64,000 bases of DNA from Chloroflexota bacterium (GCA_016213105.1 JACRBN010000005.1:124001-188000), one strand, 5' to 3'; positions 48,474 to 57,046 are shown, counted from the first letter of the stretch. Numbers and translations: made by a program. The notes: generated from the letters alone by a model not told the origin.

Positions 48474-48592
48474 TGGTCGAGTAGGCGGTGCTCGTCCGCC
48501 GTATCGGGACCACCGATAAACAGAAATACTTCAAATTCGAGGCAAGCGTGGTCTCGGTACGCCCTCCGCTAGCGCGTCGGGCTACTCGACCA
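48474..48592. repeat. 119-bp interspersed inverted repeat with TGGTCGAGTAG ends
   Basis: TGGTCGAGTAG (48474-48484) faces CTACTCGACCA (48582-48592). Inner parts include GTATCGGGACCACC on one side and GGTCTCGGTACGCC on the other, also inverted. It lies between the binding-protein and permease genes. Confidence 0.75.
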
Positions 48593-48633
48593 CCTGTAGT
48601 TCCAAAAGTGTCATAGATAGAATGTTGATAATT

Positions 48634-48668
48634 TTTTCTCCCTCCTCCACAGAGGGGGAGGGAGAAAA
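48634..48668. repeat. GC-rich palindrome next to a permease start
   Basis: TTTTCTCCCTCCTC (48634-48647) faces GGGGAGGGAGAAAA (48655-48668), one mismatch in 14. It ends 14 bp before the permease ATG and is related to the copies at 1974 and 50428. Confidence 0.7.
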
Positions 48669-48681
48669 CTTGGAGCCATGC

Positions 48682-49569
48682 ATGGAATACGGTCTCAAAC
48701 CGCTCGGACGCGAAAAACTCTGGTTATGGTTGATGCTGGTGCCGACCATCATCGGTCTGTTGTTTGGCACCATCGGCTCCCTGCTTGCCACGCTGACGCT
48801 GAGCTTCTTCGATTGGGACCTGATCGGTTCACCCACTTGGGCAGGCATCTCCAATTACGATGCACTGTTCAAAAACGAATCCTATATGGAGGCGTTTTCG
48901 AACACGTTGAAGTTCTCGGCCATGTACGTTCCAGGCGTGGTCATTATCTCTCTGCTGCTGGCGGTCCTGCTCAACCGCAAGATCCGCGGCGTGGGCATCT
49001 TCCGCACGATCTACTTCCTGCCAACGGTCACCTCAGCGGTAGCCACGGCTCTGGTCTGGAACATGATCTACGGCAGGGACACGGGCATCCTGAACTTCAT
49101 GCTTGAGTCGGTCGGCATGTCGCCCATCTGCTGGCTGTGTACGAACAATGCCATGCTGTCGGTGGTGATCGTCAACGTGTGGGGTGCGATCGGCGAAGGC
49201 ATGATCATCTTCCTGGCGGGGCTGACCGCCATCCCGCGCGATTATTACAAGGCGGCCGAACTCGACGGCGCGAGCGGCTTCCAGCAATTCCTGCGCGTGA
49301 CGATTCCGCTGGTGACGCCCAGCATTTTCTTCCAGACGCTGATCGCCGCCATCAACGCCTTTCAGGCCTATGACTACATTTACATGCTCACCCGTCGCAG
49401 CGGCGGCGATAGTTCCGTGCCTGTGGCGGTCTTTTCGATCTACCGCAATGCCTTCCACTTCTTCCGCATGGGCGATGCCAGCGCGCAGGCCATTCAACTG
49501 GCCGTGCTGGTGGCTCTCTTTATGGGCGTCATGTTCTGGTGGGAACGCCGCTACGTGGTCTACGAATAA
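48682..49569 (+). CDS. Carbohydrate ABC transporter permease (MalF type)
   Basis: A 295-residue membrane protein with six segments. The EAA loop is YYKAAELDGASGFQQFLRVT. The first helix is LWLWLMLVPTIIGLLFGTIG. The start is the ATG at 48682-48684 with GGAG six bases upstream. An in-frame ATG at 48622 would extend the protein through repeat DNA and is less likely. It pairs with 49579-50427. Confidence 0.93.
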   Translation: MEYGLKPLGREKLWLWLMLVPTIIGLLFGTIGSLLATLTLSFFDWDLIGSPTWAGISNYDALFKNESYMEAFSNTLKFSAMYVPGVVIISLLLAVLLNRKIRGVGIFRTIYFLPTVTSAVATALVWNMIYGRDTGILNFMLESVGMSPICWLCTNNAMLSVVIVNVWGAIGEGMIIFLAGLTAIPRDYYKAAELDGASGFQQFLRVTIPLVTPSIFFQTLIAAINAFQAYDYIYMLTRRSGGDSSVPVAVFSIYRNAFHFFRMGDASAQAIQLAVLVALFMGVMFWWERRYVVYE

Positions 49570-49578
49570 GGTGCTGCC

Positions 49579-50427
49579 ATGACCAAGTCACTGCAAAAGA
49601 CCATCCTCGATACCCTGGCTTATCTCGTGCTTGTCATCGGCGCGCTGACCATGCTCGTCCCGTTCCTGTGGATGATCTCGGTCTCCTTCCGCGAACCCGC
49701 CCAGCAGTATTCGCGCAGCCTTATTCCCAACCCGTTCGTGTTCCAGAACTACGTCGACCTGTTTCGGGTGCTGCCCAATAATGCCTTCCTTGCGCTGGTT
49801 TTCAACAGCTTTAAGATCTCGACCCTGACCGTCATCGGCCAAATTCTGACCTGCGCCATGGCGGCCTTTGTCTTCGCCGTGGTCAAGTTCAAGGGACGCA
49901 ATTTCCTGTTCGCCCTGCTGCTGGCCACCCTGATGATTCCCCCACAGGTCTCGCTCATCCCGAACTTCATCATTTTCAAGTACATGCATCTGATCGGCAC
50001 GCAGTGGCCGTTGATCCTGCCCGCGTTCTGGGGCGGAGCCTTCGGCACCTTCCTGCTGCGACAATATTTCCTGACCATCCCGCGTGACCTGGTGGATGCC
50101 GCCCGCATGGACGGCGCTTCGCTCTTCGACATTTTCTGGCGCATCTACCTGCCGCTCTCGAAGCCTGCCGTGGCGGCGCTGGCGATCTTTGTCTTCAAGG
50201 ATGCCTGGAACGACCTGCTGCATCCGCTCGTGTACCTGCCCACCGACATGCAGCAAACCACTCTGACGGTTGGCCTGGCTTTCTTCCAACAGCAATTACA
50301 GCTCGGCGGCAAGTTCACCGTGTTGATGGCGGGTGCGTTCCTGTCCATCCTGCCGCTGCTGATCATCTTCTTCATCGCCCAGAAGCAATTTATCGAAGGC
50401 ATTGCGCTGAGCGGCGTGAAGAGATAA
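49579..50427 (+). CDS. Carbohydrate ABC transporter permease (MalG type)
   Basis: A 282-residue membrane protein with six segments and the EAA loop LVDAARMDGASLFDIFWRIY. It begins YLVLVIGALTMLVPFLWMIS. The ATG at 49579 follows AAGGTG by a short spacer, 9 bp after the partner permease. Together with the lipoprotein it imports a sugar, probably an oligosaccharide released by the GH114/GH4 enzymes next door. Confidence 0.94.
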   Translation: MTKSLQKTILDTLAYLVLVIGALTMLVPFLWMISVSFREPAQQYSRSLIPNPFVFQNYVDLFRVLPNNAFLALVFNSFKISTLTVIGQILTCAMAAFVFAVVKFKGRNFLFALLLATLMIPPQVSLIPNFIIFKYMHLIGTQWPLILPAFWGGAFGTFLLRQYFLTIPRDLVDAARMDGASLFDIFWRIYLPLSKPAVAALAIFVFKDAWNDLLHPLVYLPTDMQQTTLTVGLAFFQQQLQLGGKFTVLMAGAFLSILPLLIIFFIAQKQFIEGIALSGVKR

Positions 50428-50462
50428 CCCTCACCCCAACCCTCTCCCGCGGGGAGAGGGAG
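50428..50462. repeat. GC-rich palindrome upstream of GH4
   Basis: CCCTCTCCC (50440-50448), loop GCG, GGGAGAGGG (50452-50460), preceded by CCCTCACCCCAA. It starts directly after the permease stop codon. The G-rich right arm may serve as part of the ribosome site for the GH4 gene. Confidence 0.75.
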
Positions 50463-50475
50463 ATAGGAAAATGTT

Positions 50476-51807
50476 ATGACCAAAATCACCTTCATCGGCG
50501 CAGGCAGCCTGGGATTCACGGGCGAACTGGTGCGCGACATCCTGACCTTCCCGCTGCTGGAAGATGCCACCATCTCGTTGATGGACATCCACCCCGAGCG
50601 CCTCGAATGGGCCAAGCGCGGAGTGGAGAAATTGATCAAGGCGGGCAGGCGCCCCGCCAGGATCGAGGCGACGCTCGATTGCGCGGAGGCACTCAAAGGC
50701 GCGGATGTGGTCCTGACCACCATCCTGGCAGGTTCCACCGAGGTCTGGCGTCACGATATCGAGATCCCCAAAAAATACGGTGTGGACATCAACGTCGGCG
50801 ACACACGCGGGCCGAGCGGCATCTTCCGCTTCCTGCGCACCATCAACCCCATGATGGACATCGTGCGCGACATGGAAAAATATTGTCCGAACGCCGTGCT
50901 GCTCAACTACACCAACCCGATGGCCATGCTGGTCTCGGCCATTCAGAAGCAGTCCTTCATCACCACCACGGGCCTGTGTCATTCCGTGCAGGGCACGGCC
51001 ATGATGCTGGCCGAATGGATCGGCGCAAAATACGAAGACATCGATTACCTGTGCGCGGGCATCAACCATCAGGCCTGGTATCTCGAATACAAGTGGAACG
51101 GCGAGGACGCCTATCTGCTGCTTCATAAGGCCATCACCGAGCGGGCCGAGATCTACAACGCGGAACCTGTGCGCAACGAGATGTATCTGGCCATTGGCAA
51201 ATACGTCACCGAGAGCAGCGGCCACAACTCCGAGTACAACCCGTGGTTCCGCAAGCGCCCCGACCTGATCGAAAAATACTGCACGCACGGCACTGGCTGG
51301 AACCCAGGCGAATACGCCTACATCCTCAAGGAATATCAACACAACGAAGCCACCTGGAAGGATCAGGTCAAGGAGCGCCTGGCGCAGCCGCTGACCGAGC
51401 AGGACTTGCAGCGCGAGCACGAATACGCGGCCCACATCATCAATGCGCTCCTCGGCGGTGAGATGTTCAAGTTCAATGGCAACGTGCGCAATACGCATCT
51501 CATCACCAATCTGCCCGAGGATACCTGCGTCGAAGTGCCCGTCGTCGTCGACCGCGCTGGCTTTCATCCCATCCACGTTGGCGCGCTGCCCGCTGAGTGC
51601 GCTCTGCTCACGCAGCTTTCCAGCGGCATCGAGGAACTGGCCATCCAGGGCTCGCTGACGGGCGACCCCGTTGCCATCTACCGCGCCATCTGCCACGATC
51701 CGCTGACCTCCGCCGTGCTGTCGTTGGCCGAGATCAGGCAGATGACCAACGAAATGTTCGCCCAGCAAAAGGATTATCTGCCGCAGTTCAAAACGCACAA
51801 AGTCTAA
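50476..51807 (+). CDS. GH4 alpha-galactosidase-like enzyme
   Basis: A 443-residue NAD- and Mn-dependent glycosidase of family 4. The nucleotide-binding start is [16 protein letters not shown]. The metal-ligand motif is CHSV with Cys168 (GLCHSVQGT), which in family 4 is characteristic of MelA-type alpha-galactosidases. The second site is [11 protein letters not shown], and [11 protein letters not shown] follows. The family uses an oxidation-elimination mechanism in the cytoplasm. The ATG at 50476 has AGGAAAA upstream. Alpha-galactosidase-type activity fits alpha-1,4 galactose/galactosamine oligomers in this locus (inference). Confidence 0.93.
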   Translation: MTKITFIGAGSLGFTGELVRDILTFPLLEDATISLMDIHPERLEWAKRGVEKLIKAGRRPARIEATLDCAEALKGADVVLTTILAGSTEVWRHDIEIPKKYGVDINVGDTRGPSGIFRFLRTINPMMDIVRDMEKYCPNAVLLNYTNPMAMLVSAIQKQSFITTTGLCHSVQGTAMMLAEWIGAKYEDIDYLCAGINHQAWYLEYKWNGEDAYLLLHKAITERAEIYNAEPVRNEMYLAIGKYVTESSGHNSEYNPWFRKRPDLIEKYCTHGTGWNPGEYAYILKEYQHNEATWKDQVKERLAQPLTEQDLQREHEYAAHIINALLGGEMFKFNGNVRNTHLITNLPEDTCVEVPVVVDRAGFHPIHVGALPAECALLTQLSSGIEELAIQGSLTGDPVAIYRAICHDPLTSAVLSLAEIRQMTNEMFAQQKDYLPQFKTHKV

Positions 51808-51863
51808 GGTCTAAAGTCGAAGGCACCATGCGCAACTCGACTTTTGACGTTCGACTTTTGACC
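51800..51863. repeat. Inverted TTTGAC/GTCAAA-type low-complexity repeat over a gene start
   Basis: AAGTCTAAGGTCTAAAGTCG (51800-51819) faces TCGACTTTTGACGTTCGAC (51836-51854). The right half encodes the first residues of the GH114 lipoprotein (MRNSTFDVRLLTL). Confidence 0.6.
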
Positions 51864-52706
51864 CTGTTCATCCTCTTTCTTCTTTCAGGATGCACCACCA
51901 CTTCATCGACCCCGCTACCTGATCCCGTTTCGACGAAAGACTCAACTCTTATGCCTTCAACCTTACAACCTTCCAACCTGCAACCTGCAACGGCCTGGTG
52001 GCGTCCCAGCCTGGGACTCACCTGGCAATGGCAGATCGGTGACCTCGACATCGACACTTCCGTTCAGGCCGACGTCTACGACATTGACCTGTACGTGGAC
52101 CAGGCCATCATCGACGAACTGCACGCCCAGGGCCGCAAGGTCATCTGCTACTTGAGCGTTGGCTCCTACGAAGATTGGCGCCCCGACAAAGACCAGTTCC
52201 CTGCCGAAGTGCTTGGCAAGGATTACGACGGCTGGCCTGGAGAGAAGTGGCTCGACATCCGCCGCATCGACCTGCTGGCGCCCATCATGCTGGCGCGGCT
52301 CGACCTGTGCAAGGCCAAAGGCTTCGACGCTGTGGAGCCCGATAATATGGAGATCCACACCAACGATACAGGTTTCCCGTTGACCTACGAAGACCAATTA
52401 AAGTACGCACTCTGGCTGGCCGACGAGGCTCACAAGCGTGGACTCGCCATCGGTCAGAAGAATGCATCCGACCAGGTGGTTGACCTCGTCAACGTTTATG
52501 ATTTTGCCATCACCGAAGATTACTTCTATTACGGCGATGCCGAGTCCATGTTGCCTTACATTCAGGCGGACAAACCAGTCTTCGCCGCCGAATACACCGA
52601 CCTGCCTGGCGACTTTGCCGCATTCTGCGAGCAGTCCAAACAACTGCGCTTCAGCACCATTCTCAAGAATCGTGATCTGGATGCGTGGCTGCAAACCTGC
52701 CCCTGA
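51828..52706 (+). CDS. GH114 endo-alpha-1,4-polygalactosaminidase-family lipoprotein
   Basis: A 292-residue secreted TIM-barrel protein of family GH114 (TM1410-like). The signal peptide ends in lipobox LSGC, then a short Ser/Thr/Pro linker (STLQPSNLQP) whose DNA is repetitive. Family features are KVICYLSVGSYEDWRPDKDQ, GKDYDGWPGEKWLDIRRID, GFDAVEPDNMEIH (where many members have an Asp in place of the Glu), and GLAIGQKNASDQVVDLV. Characterised members cleave alpha-1,4-galactosamine polymers. Start at the ATG 51828-51830. It is attached outside the cell and probably feeds the ABC importer upstream. Confidence 0.85.
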   Translation: MRNSTFDVRLLTLFILFLLSGCTTTSSTPLPDPVSTKDSTLMPSTLQPSNLQPATAWWRPSLGLTWQWQIGDLDIDTSVQADVYDIDLYVDQAIIDELHAQGRKVICYLSVGSYEDWRPDKDQFPAEVLGKDYDGWPGEKWLDIRRIDLLAPIMLARLDLCKAKGFDAVEPDNMEIHTNDTGFPLTYEDQLKYALWLADEAHKRGLAIGQKNASDQVVDLVNVYDFAITEDYFYYGDAESMLPYIQADKPVFAAEYTDLPGDFAAFCEQSKQLRFSTILKNRDLDAWLQTCP

Positions 52707-52716
52707 TAGAGTCAAA

Positions 52717-52761
52717 AGTCAAAGGTCGAAAGTCAGGACCTTCGACTTTTGACCTTTGACT
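52717..52761. repeat. Palindrome AGTCAAAGGTCGAAAGTC type between GH114 and aldolase genes
   Basis: AGTCAAAGGTCGAAAGTC (52717-52734) faces GACTTTTGACCTTTGACT (52744-52761) with one mismatch. Related words recur at 51800-51863 and 53730-53752. It fills the intergenic space. Confidence 0.7.
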
Positions 52762-52782
52762 TCTCTCTCTGGAACCTGATAC

Positions 52783-53730
52783 ATGAAACCTATCACCATC
52801 GGAAAACTGCGCGGATTGCAACAATGCACCTCTCCGCGCGGAACGTTTACCTGCCTCGCGCTCGACCATCGTCAGAACCTGCGCAAGGCCAATCCTGCCT
52901 TCGTGGACGATGCCGAACTGAGCCGCTTTAAAGTGGACGTCACTGCTGCGCTTGCGGCTGAGTCCACCGCTGTGCTATTCGACCCCGAGGTCTCTGCCGC
53001 GCAAGCGATTGCGGCGGGCGTCCTCCCTGGCAGGACCGCCTTCGTCGTGGCGGTCGAGTCCACGGGCTATACAGGCGATGCAAATGCGCGCCGCGCGCAG
53101 ATCATCCCTGGCTGGACTGTGGAGAAGGCCAAGCGCATGGGCGCCAGTATGATCAAGCTGCTGGTCTACTATCATCCTGACTCTCCCACCGCTGCCGAGG
53201 CCGAAGCCTTCACAAAGGATATCGCTGCCGAGTGTATCCAACACGACCTTGGCCTGATGCTTGAACCGCTGTCCTATTCGCTGACCGATGCCAAGCTCAC
53301 CAGCGGGGAGAAACGTTACGTTGTTGTTGAAACTGCGCGCCGCCTGACACCCATCCCAGGCGTGGATCTGCTCAAGGCTGAACTTCCGCTCGATACGGCC
53401 GACACCGACCCTGCTCAGCTCTTCGCCACCTGTGCCGAAGTCAGCGCTGCTTCGGTCACGCCGTGGATATTGCTTTCCGCCGCTGTCTCGTTCGAGACCT
53501 ATCAGCGCCAGATCATCGCGGCCTGTCAGGCAGGCGCGAGCGGCATCGCCGTGGGACGCGCTGTCTGGCAGGAAGCCGTCAGCATGCCCGCCGAGGCGCG
53601 CGTTGATTTCTTGCGCACCACCGCGAAGGAACGCCTGATCCGCCTCAACGCGTTGTGCACCGCGCTCGCCAAACCCGTCAGCGATTTCTACACCGCCGAC
53701 GCGCCCTTTGACTGGTATAAGACTTACTGA
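52783..53730 (+). CDS. LacD-like tagatose-1,6-bisphosphate aldolase family protein
   Basis: A 315-residue class I aldolase. Features are CLALDHRQNLRK near the N-terminus, MIKLLVYYHPD, LMLEPLSYSL, and the Schiff-base lysine Lys198 in GVDLLKAELP, which matches the LacD catalytic position. The expected reaction is tagatose 1,6-bisphosphate to glyceraldehyde 3-phosphate plus dihydroxyacetone phosphate. Start at the ATG 52783, with a weak GGAACC site. It lies directly before two PfkB kinases, one of which resembles tagatose-6-phosphate kinase. Related aldolases for sulfo-sugars exist, so the substrate is inferred from context. Confidence 0.85.
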   Translation: MKPITIGKLRGLQQCTSPRGTFTCLALDHRQNLRKANPAFVDDAELSRFKVDVTAALAAESTAVLFDPEVSAAQAIAAGVLPGRTAFVVAVESTGYTGDANARRAQIIPGWTVEKAKRMGASMIKLLVYYHPDSPTAAEAEAFTKDIAAECIQHDLGLMLEPLSYSLTDAKLTSGEKRYVVVETARRLTPIPGVDLLKAELPLDTADTDPAQLFATCAEVSAASVTPWILLSAAVSFETYQRQIIAACQAGASGIAVGRAVWQEAVSMPAEARVDFLRTTAKERLIRLNALCTALAKPVSDFYTADAPFDWYKTY

Positions 53731-53760
53731 CCTTTGACCTTCAACCTTTGACCCCTGGAC
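53730..53760. repeat. Short direct repeats of CCTTTGACC-type words
   Basis: ACCTTTGACCTTCAACCTTTG and following CCCTGGAC form the spacer before the next ATG. Same words as in the palindromes at 51800 and 52717. Confidence 0.5.
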
Positions 53761-53762
53761 TC

Positions 53763-54683
53763 ATGACCCCCACACCTTTCGACCTTCTCGTTGCAGGCGA
53801 GATCAACCCTGACCTGATTCTCGCGGGTGATGTCGCGCCCGCTTTTGGTCAGGTCGAGAAGCTGGTTGATTCGGCGGCGCTGACCATCGGCTCGTCGTCG
53901 GTCATCTTTGCATGCGGCGCGGCGCGGCTTGGGCTCAAGGTCGCGTTCATCGGCAAATGCGGCGACGATATTTTCGGCCGTTTCATGCTCGAACAAATGC
54001 AGGCACATCAAGTGGATATCGGGAACGTGATCGTTGTCGAAGGTGGAGCGACGGGCTTGAGCGTGATCCTCAACCGCGGCGTGGACCGCGCGATTCTGAC
54101 TCACCTCGGGCTGGTCGCCGATCTCCAGGCCGAAGATGTCGCTGACAGTTTGTTGAGCCAGGCGCATCACCTGCACGTCGCGTCCTATTTTCTGCAAACG
54201 AAATTACAAGCAGGTCTGCCTCATCTCTTCGAGCGTGCCCATTCCCTGGGGCTGACTACTTCACTCGATACCAATTATGATCCTTCTGAGCAATGGATTG
54301 GATTCGATGAACTGCTCTCTGTCACGAATGTCTTCCTCCCTAACGAGCGTGAAGCTATGTCGCTCACAGGCATGTATGATGTCCACGAAGCGGCCGCCAG
54401 GCTAGGGTCCAGGGTGGAGGTGGCGGCGCTCAAGCTTGGGGCGGATGGGGCGCTGGGAGTCAGGTCAGCTCATAGCGTGCGAGTCGACTCGATCCCCGTG
54501 AAGGTTGTGGACACAGTGGGGGCAGGCGATAGCTTCGATGCGGGTTTCATCTATGGATATTTGCAAGACTGGACATTGGAGAAGTCGTTGGGGCTGGGCA
54601 CAGTATGCGGCGCGCTCTCGACGCGCAAAGCAGGGGGGACCGCCGCGCAGCCCACGCTGGCAGAAGCGATGACGTACTTATGA
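53763..54683 (+). CDS. PfkB-family carbohydrate kinase
   Basis: A 306-residue ribokinase-fold sugar kinase. The first signature is GSSSVIFACGAARLGLKVAF; the catalytic/anion-hole motif is DTVGAGDSFDAGFIYG. The start is the ATG at 53763 (MTPTPFDLLV); a TTG five codons upstream is an alternative. It overlaps the next kinase by ATGA. In this operon a galactosamine kinase role (AgaK-like) is plausible. Confidence 0.9.
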   Translation: MTPTPFDLLVAGEINPDLILAGDVAPAFGQVEKLVDSAALTIGSSSVIFACGAARLGLKVAFIGKCGDDIFGRFMLEQMQAHQVDIGNVIVVEGGATGLSVILNRGVDRAILTHLGLVADLQAEDVADSLLSQAHHLHVASYFLQTKLQAGLPHLFERAHSLGLTTSLDTNYDPSEQWIGFDELLSVTNVFLPNEREAMSLTGMYDVHEAAARLGSRVEVAALKLGADGALGVRSAHSVRVDSIPVKVVDTVGAGDSFDAGFIYGYLQDWTLEKSLGLGTVCGALSTRKAGGTAAQPTLAEAMTYL

Positions 54684-55618
54684 TCCTTTGTGTGATTCCC
54701 AATCCTGCCATTGACAGAACCCTGCATGTGGAAGAATTACGCGTGGGCGAGGTACATCGCGCCACGCGTGTATTGTCTGCGGCGGGCGGCAAGGGGATCA
54801 ACGTGGCGCGCGCCGTGCACACATTGGGCGGAGATCCTTTTTGCCTGGGGTTGATCGGCGGGCATGCTGGAGCTTTGCTGGCAGATTTGGTGGCACAGGA
54901 AGGCCTGTCTGCGCATTGGACAAGGATGAAAGGCGAGACCCGCACCTGCGTGATCGTGACGCAATCCGATCACGATGCAACGCTTATAAACGAGCCTGGG
55001 ACAGAGGTGAGCCTGGAGGAATGCAGCGCATTCCTTGCAGATGTGGAACAGTTTTCGACTCTGGCGGAACTGATTTGTATCAGTGGAAGCCTGCCGCCAG
55101 GATTCCCTTTGAGTCTGTTCGAGTCTTTGTTGAAGAGGCTGACCGCGCGCGGTAAGTCCGTTTGGGTGGATACCAGTAAACAGGCGTTGAAAATTGCGCT
55201 GGGCGTGCCAGGCCTCAATGTCAAGGTGAATGCCGCCGAATTGGGTGATGCGCTTGGTGTGGAGATTTCCAACGCGGAACAGGCGATGGATGCGGCTGGC
55301 GAATTGCGCAAAGCTGGGCTAGAGCAAGTCGTAATTACGCTGGGAAAAGATGGCGCGATCTGGATATCTGCGGCGGGAAGCTGGAAGGCATCATCGCCGA
55401 AGATTCAGCCTGTCAGCAGCATAGGCAGCGGGGATGCGTTTCTGGGCGGCTTGGCTGTGGCATTGACGGCTGGACTGCCTTCCGAAACTGCCCTGCGTCA
55501 GGCGGTGGCGGCAGGCGCAGCGAATGCGCTTACGTTTGGTGGTGGATTGTTTTCGCGTCAGGATTTTCAAGCTATCGTTCAGAATACGAGTTCCATCATA
55601 TTTCCAAGTCATCCTTGA
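54680..55618 (+). CDS. 1-phosphofructokinase/tagatose-6-phosphate kinase family (LacC-like)
   Basis: A 312-residue PfkB enzyme of the FruK/LacC type. It opens ILCVIPNPAIDRTLHVEEL and has the substrate-site AAGGKGINVARAVHTLGG and the anion hole IGSGDAFLGGLAVALT. This subgroup phosphorylates ketose phosphates such as fructose 1-phosphate or tagatose 6-phosphate. The ATG at 54680 overlaps the previous stop. With the LacD-like aldolase it completes a tagatose route. Confidence 0.9.
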   Translation: MILCVIPNPAIDRTLHVEELRVGEVHRATRVLSAAGGKGINVARAVHTLGGDPFCLGLIGGHAGALLADLVAQEGLSAHWTRMKGETRTCVIVTQSDHDATLINEPGTEVSLEECSAFLADVEQFSTLAELICISGSLPPGFPLSLFESLLKRLTARGKSVWVDTSKQALKIALGVPGLNVKVNAAELGDALGVEISNAEQAMDAAGELRKAGLEQVVITLGKDGAIWISAAGSWKASSPKIQPVSSIGSGDAFLGGLAVALTAGLPSETALRQAVAAGAANALTFGGGLFSRQDFQAIVQNTSSIIFPSHP

Positions 55619-55636
55619 CAGCCAATAATCAGTAGA

Positions 55637-55866
55637 TCACGAAAGCGGCCAATAAGCATGGGGTAGTAGGACATCAGCCAAGCCAAACAAATTTTGAATA
55701 GCAAGAGTCATCCTATGCGCTAAGCGGCGCAAGGTCAACCAGTAATTGGAAATTGGCTTGACACGATATTTTAAGACAGCAGCCGCCAAGCCAACCAACA
55801 GTAAACGGATCACTGGATTTTGAGAGGGTGTTCGAGCGCGTACCTGATTCATCTGGCAATATAGGA
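55637..55866 (-). pseudogene. Transposase remnant (DDE, C-terminal part)
   Basis: The minus strand encodes a fragment with YCQMNQVRARTPSQNPVIRLL near 55866-55795, typical of the region after the catalytic Glu in IS4/ISH3-like DDE transposases. The rest of the gene is missing: upstream it is cut by the 94-bp TIR element at 55861, and downstream the reading becomes unrecognisable (LFGLADVLLPHAYWPLS). No function expected. It marks past mobile-element activity at the edge of the oxidase/heliorhodopsin region. Confidence 0.65.
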
Positions 55867-55954
55867 CTTACGCAAAACTACCCATATATGCCGTTTATCG
55901 ACCTTGTCAAGCACCATATTTGGTGGTTTTGCGCTCATTTTGCGTAAGTCCTAT
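55861..55954. mobile_element. 94-bp MITE-like element with perfect 17-bp inverted repeats
   Basis: ATAGGACTTACGCAAAA (55861-55877) and TTTTGCGTAAGTCCTAT (55938-55954) are exact complements. The GGACTTACGC termini are flanked by TA on both sides, as in TA-targeting (IS630-like) elements. The interior, about 60 bp, is too short to code. Confidence 0.75.
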
Positions 55955-56040
55955 CAAAATAAGAATTAGATAATAATTGTAATAAATATCACAATATAGA
56001 TATATAATGTCCACATTGATCTTGTTTAGAAAGAAAAAAT
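55955..56040 (+). promoter_or_regulatory. AT-rich leader of the lactate dehydrogenase gene with a -10 box
   Basis: A very AT-rich stretch. TATAAT at 56003-56008 is a good -10; TTGTAA at 55977-55982 is too far (20 bp) to be a convincing -35. AAAGA precedes the ATG at 56041. Confidence 0.45.
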
Positions 56041-57009
56041 ATGGATACTCTCTGGAAGTCTCGAAAAGTTGTGATCGTTGGAGCGGGTGCAGTTGGCTCG
56101 ACCTTTGCATATGCCCTGGCGCAGAAAGGACTGGCTGATCAAATTTGTTTGATCGATGCCAACCCCGATTTTGCCGAAGGACAGGCGCTCGATCTGGCGC
56201 ACGGACTGCCTTTTTACCCGTCTGTGCAGATCCGCGCAGGCGATAACCGCGATTATGCTGACGCGCAGGTGATCGTCATTACAGCTGGAGCAAAGCAGGC
56301 TGTGGGCGAATCGCGCTTGAACTTGTTGCAGAAAAACGCCGCAATCATCGAAGGTATTGTTGATCAGATCGTGGCTCAAAAATCCCAGGCGGTTTTATTG
56401 GTAGCCAGCAATCCAGTGGATATTCTGACCCATGTGGCCCTAAAACGCTCCGGCTGGACCAAGAACCGTATCATCGGCTCGGGAACAGTGCTCGACAGTG
56501 CCCGCTTCCGTTATCTCATCAGCCAGCATTGCAAAGTGGACGTGGGCAATGTCCACGCCTATATTTTGGGAGAGCACGGCGACAGCGAAGTGGCGGCCTG
56601 GTCAATGACGCATGTGGCGGGTGTGCCGATAGACAATTATTGTCCGCAGTGCGGCAACTGCCGCGACTGGCACGGCGAACGCGACCGCATTGTCCGCGAG
56701 GTAAAGGATTCAGCTTATCACATCATCAATTACAAAGGTTCCACTTACTTTGGGATCGGCATGTCACTGGCGCGTATCGTTGGAACAATTTTACAGGACC
56801 AGAACAGCGTGTTGACGGTTTCCACTTATCTTGAAGGCGAATATGGCCTGAATGACGTATGCCTGAGTATTCCCTGTGTCGTTGGGCAGGGCGGAGTCAA
56901 ACGGATTGTGGAGACGGAACTATACCCCGAGGAACAGTCTGCCCTGGAACGTTCAGCGCACATACTGAAAGATGGCCTGACCGGTCTGAAGCAAGTGGAA
57001 AAAGCATAA
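56041..57009 (+). CDS. ldh: L-lactate dehydrogenase
   Basis: A 322-residue NAD-dependent enzyme reducing pyruvate to L-lactate. The dinucleotide fold is VIVGAGAVGSTFAYALAQKG. Substrate and catalytic residues appear in AGAKQAVGESRLNLLQKN, NPVDILTHVALK and the active-site histidine motif GEHGDSEVAAWSMTHVAGVP. Length is normal. It regenerates NAD+ in fermentation, next to an oxidase gene that would also dispose of reducing power. Malate dehydrogenase is less likely because of the active-site loop. Confidence 0.92.
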   Translation: MDTLWKSRKVVIVGAGAVGSTFAYALAQKGLADQICLIDANPDFAEGQALDLAHGLPFYPSVQIRAGDNRDYADAQVIVITAGAKQAVGESRLNLLQKNAAIIEGIVDQIVAQKSQAVLLVASNPVDILTHVALKRSGWTKNRIIGSGTVLDSARFRYLISQHCKVDVGNVHAYILGEHGDSEVAAWSMTHVAGVPIDNYCPQCGNCRDWHGERDRIVREVKDSAYHIINYKGSTYFGIGMSLARIVGTILQDQNSVLTVSTYLEGEYGLNDVCLSIPCVVGQGGVKRIVETELYPEEQSALERSAHILKDGLTGLKQVEKA

Positions 57010-57046
57010 ATATATTTCCAGATGGGTATGTTATTCCCCATATCAT

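Noticed and set aside
48622-48681. Longer permease start at 48622
   Set aside because: The extra 20 codons fall in a palindromic repeat and give a polar stretch not typical of MalF-type permeases; the ATG at 48682 has a better ribosome site.
55907-56110. 67-codon minus-strand open frame before lactate dehydrogenase
   Set aside because: AT-rich stretch rich in Tyr/Ile/Asn; it covers the TIR element and the LDH promoter and start.
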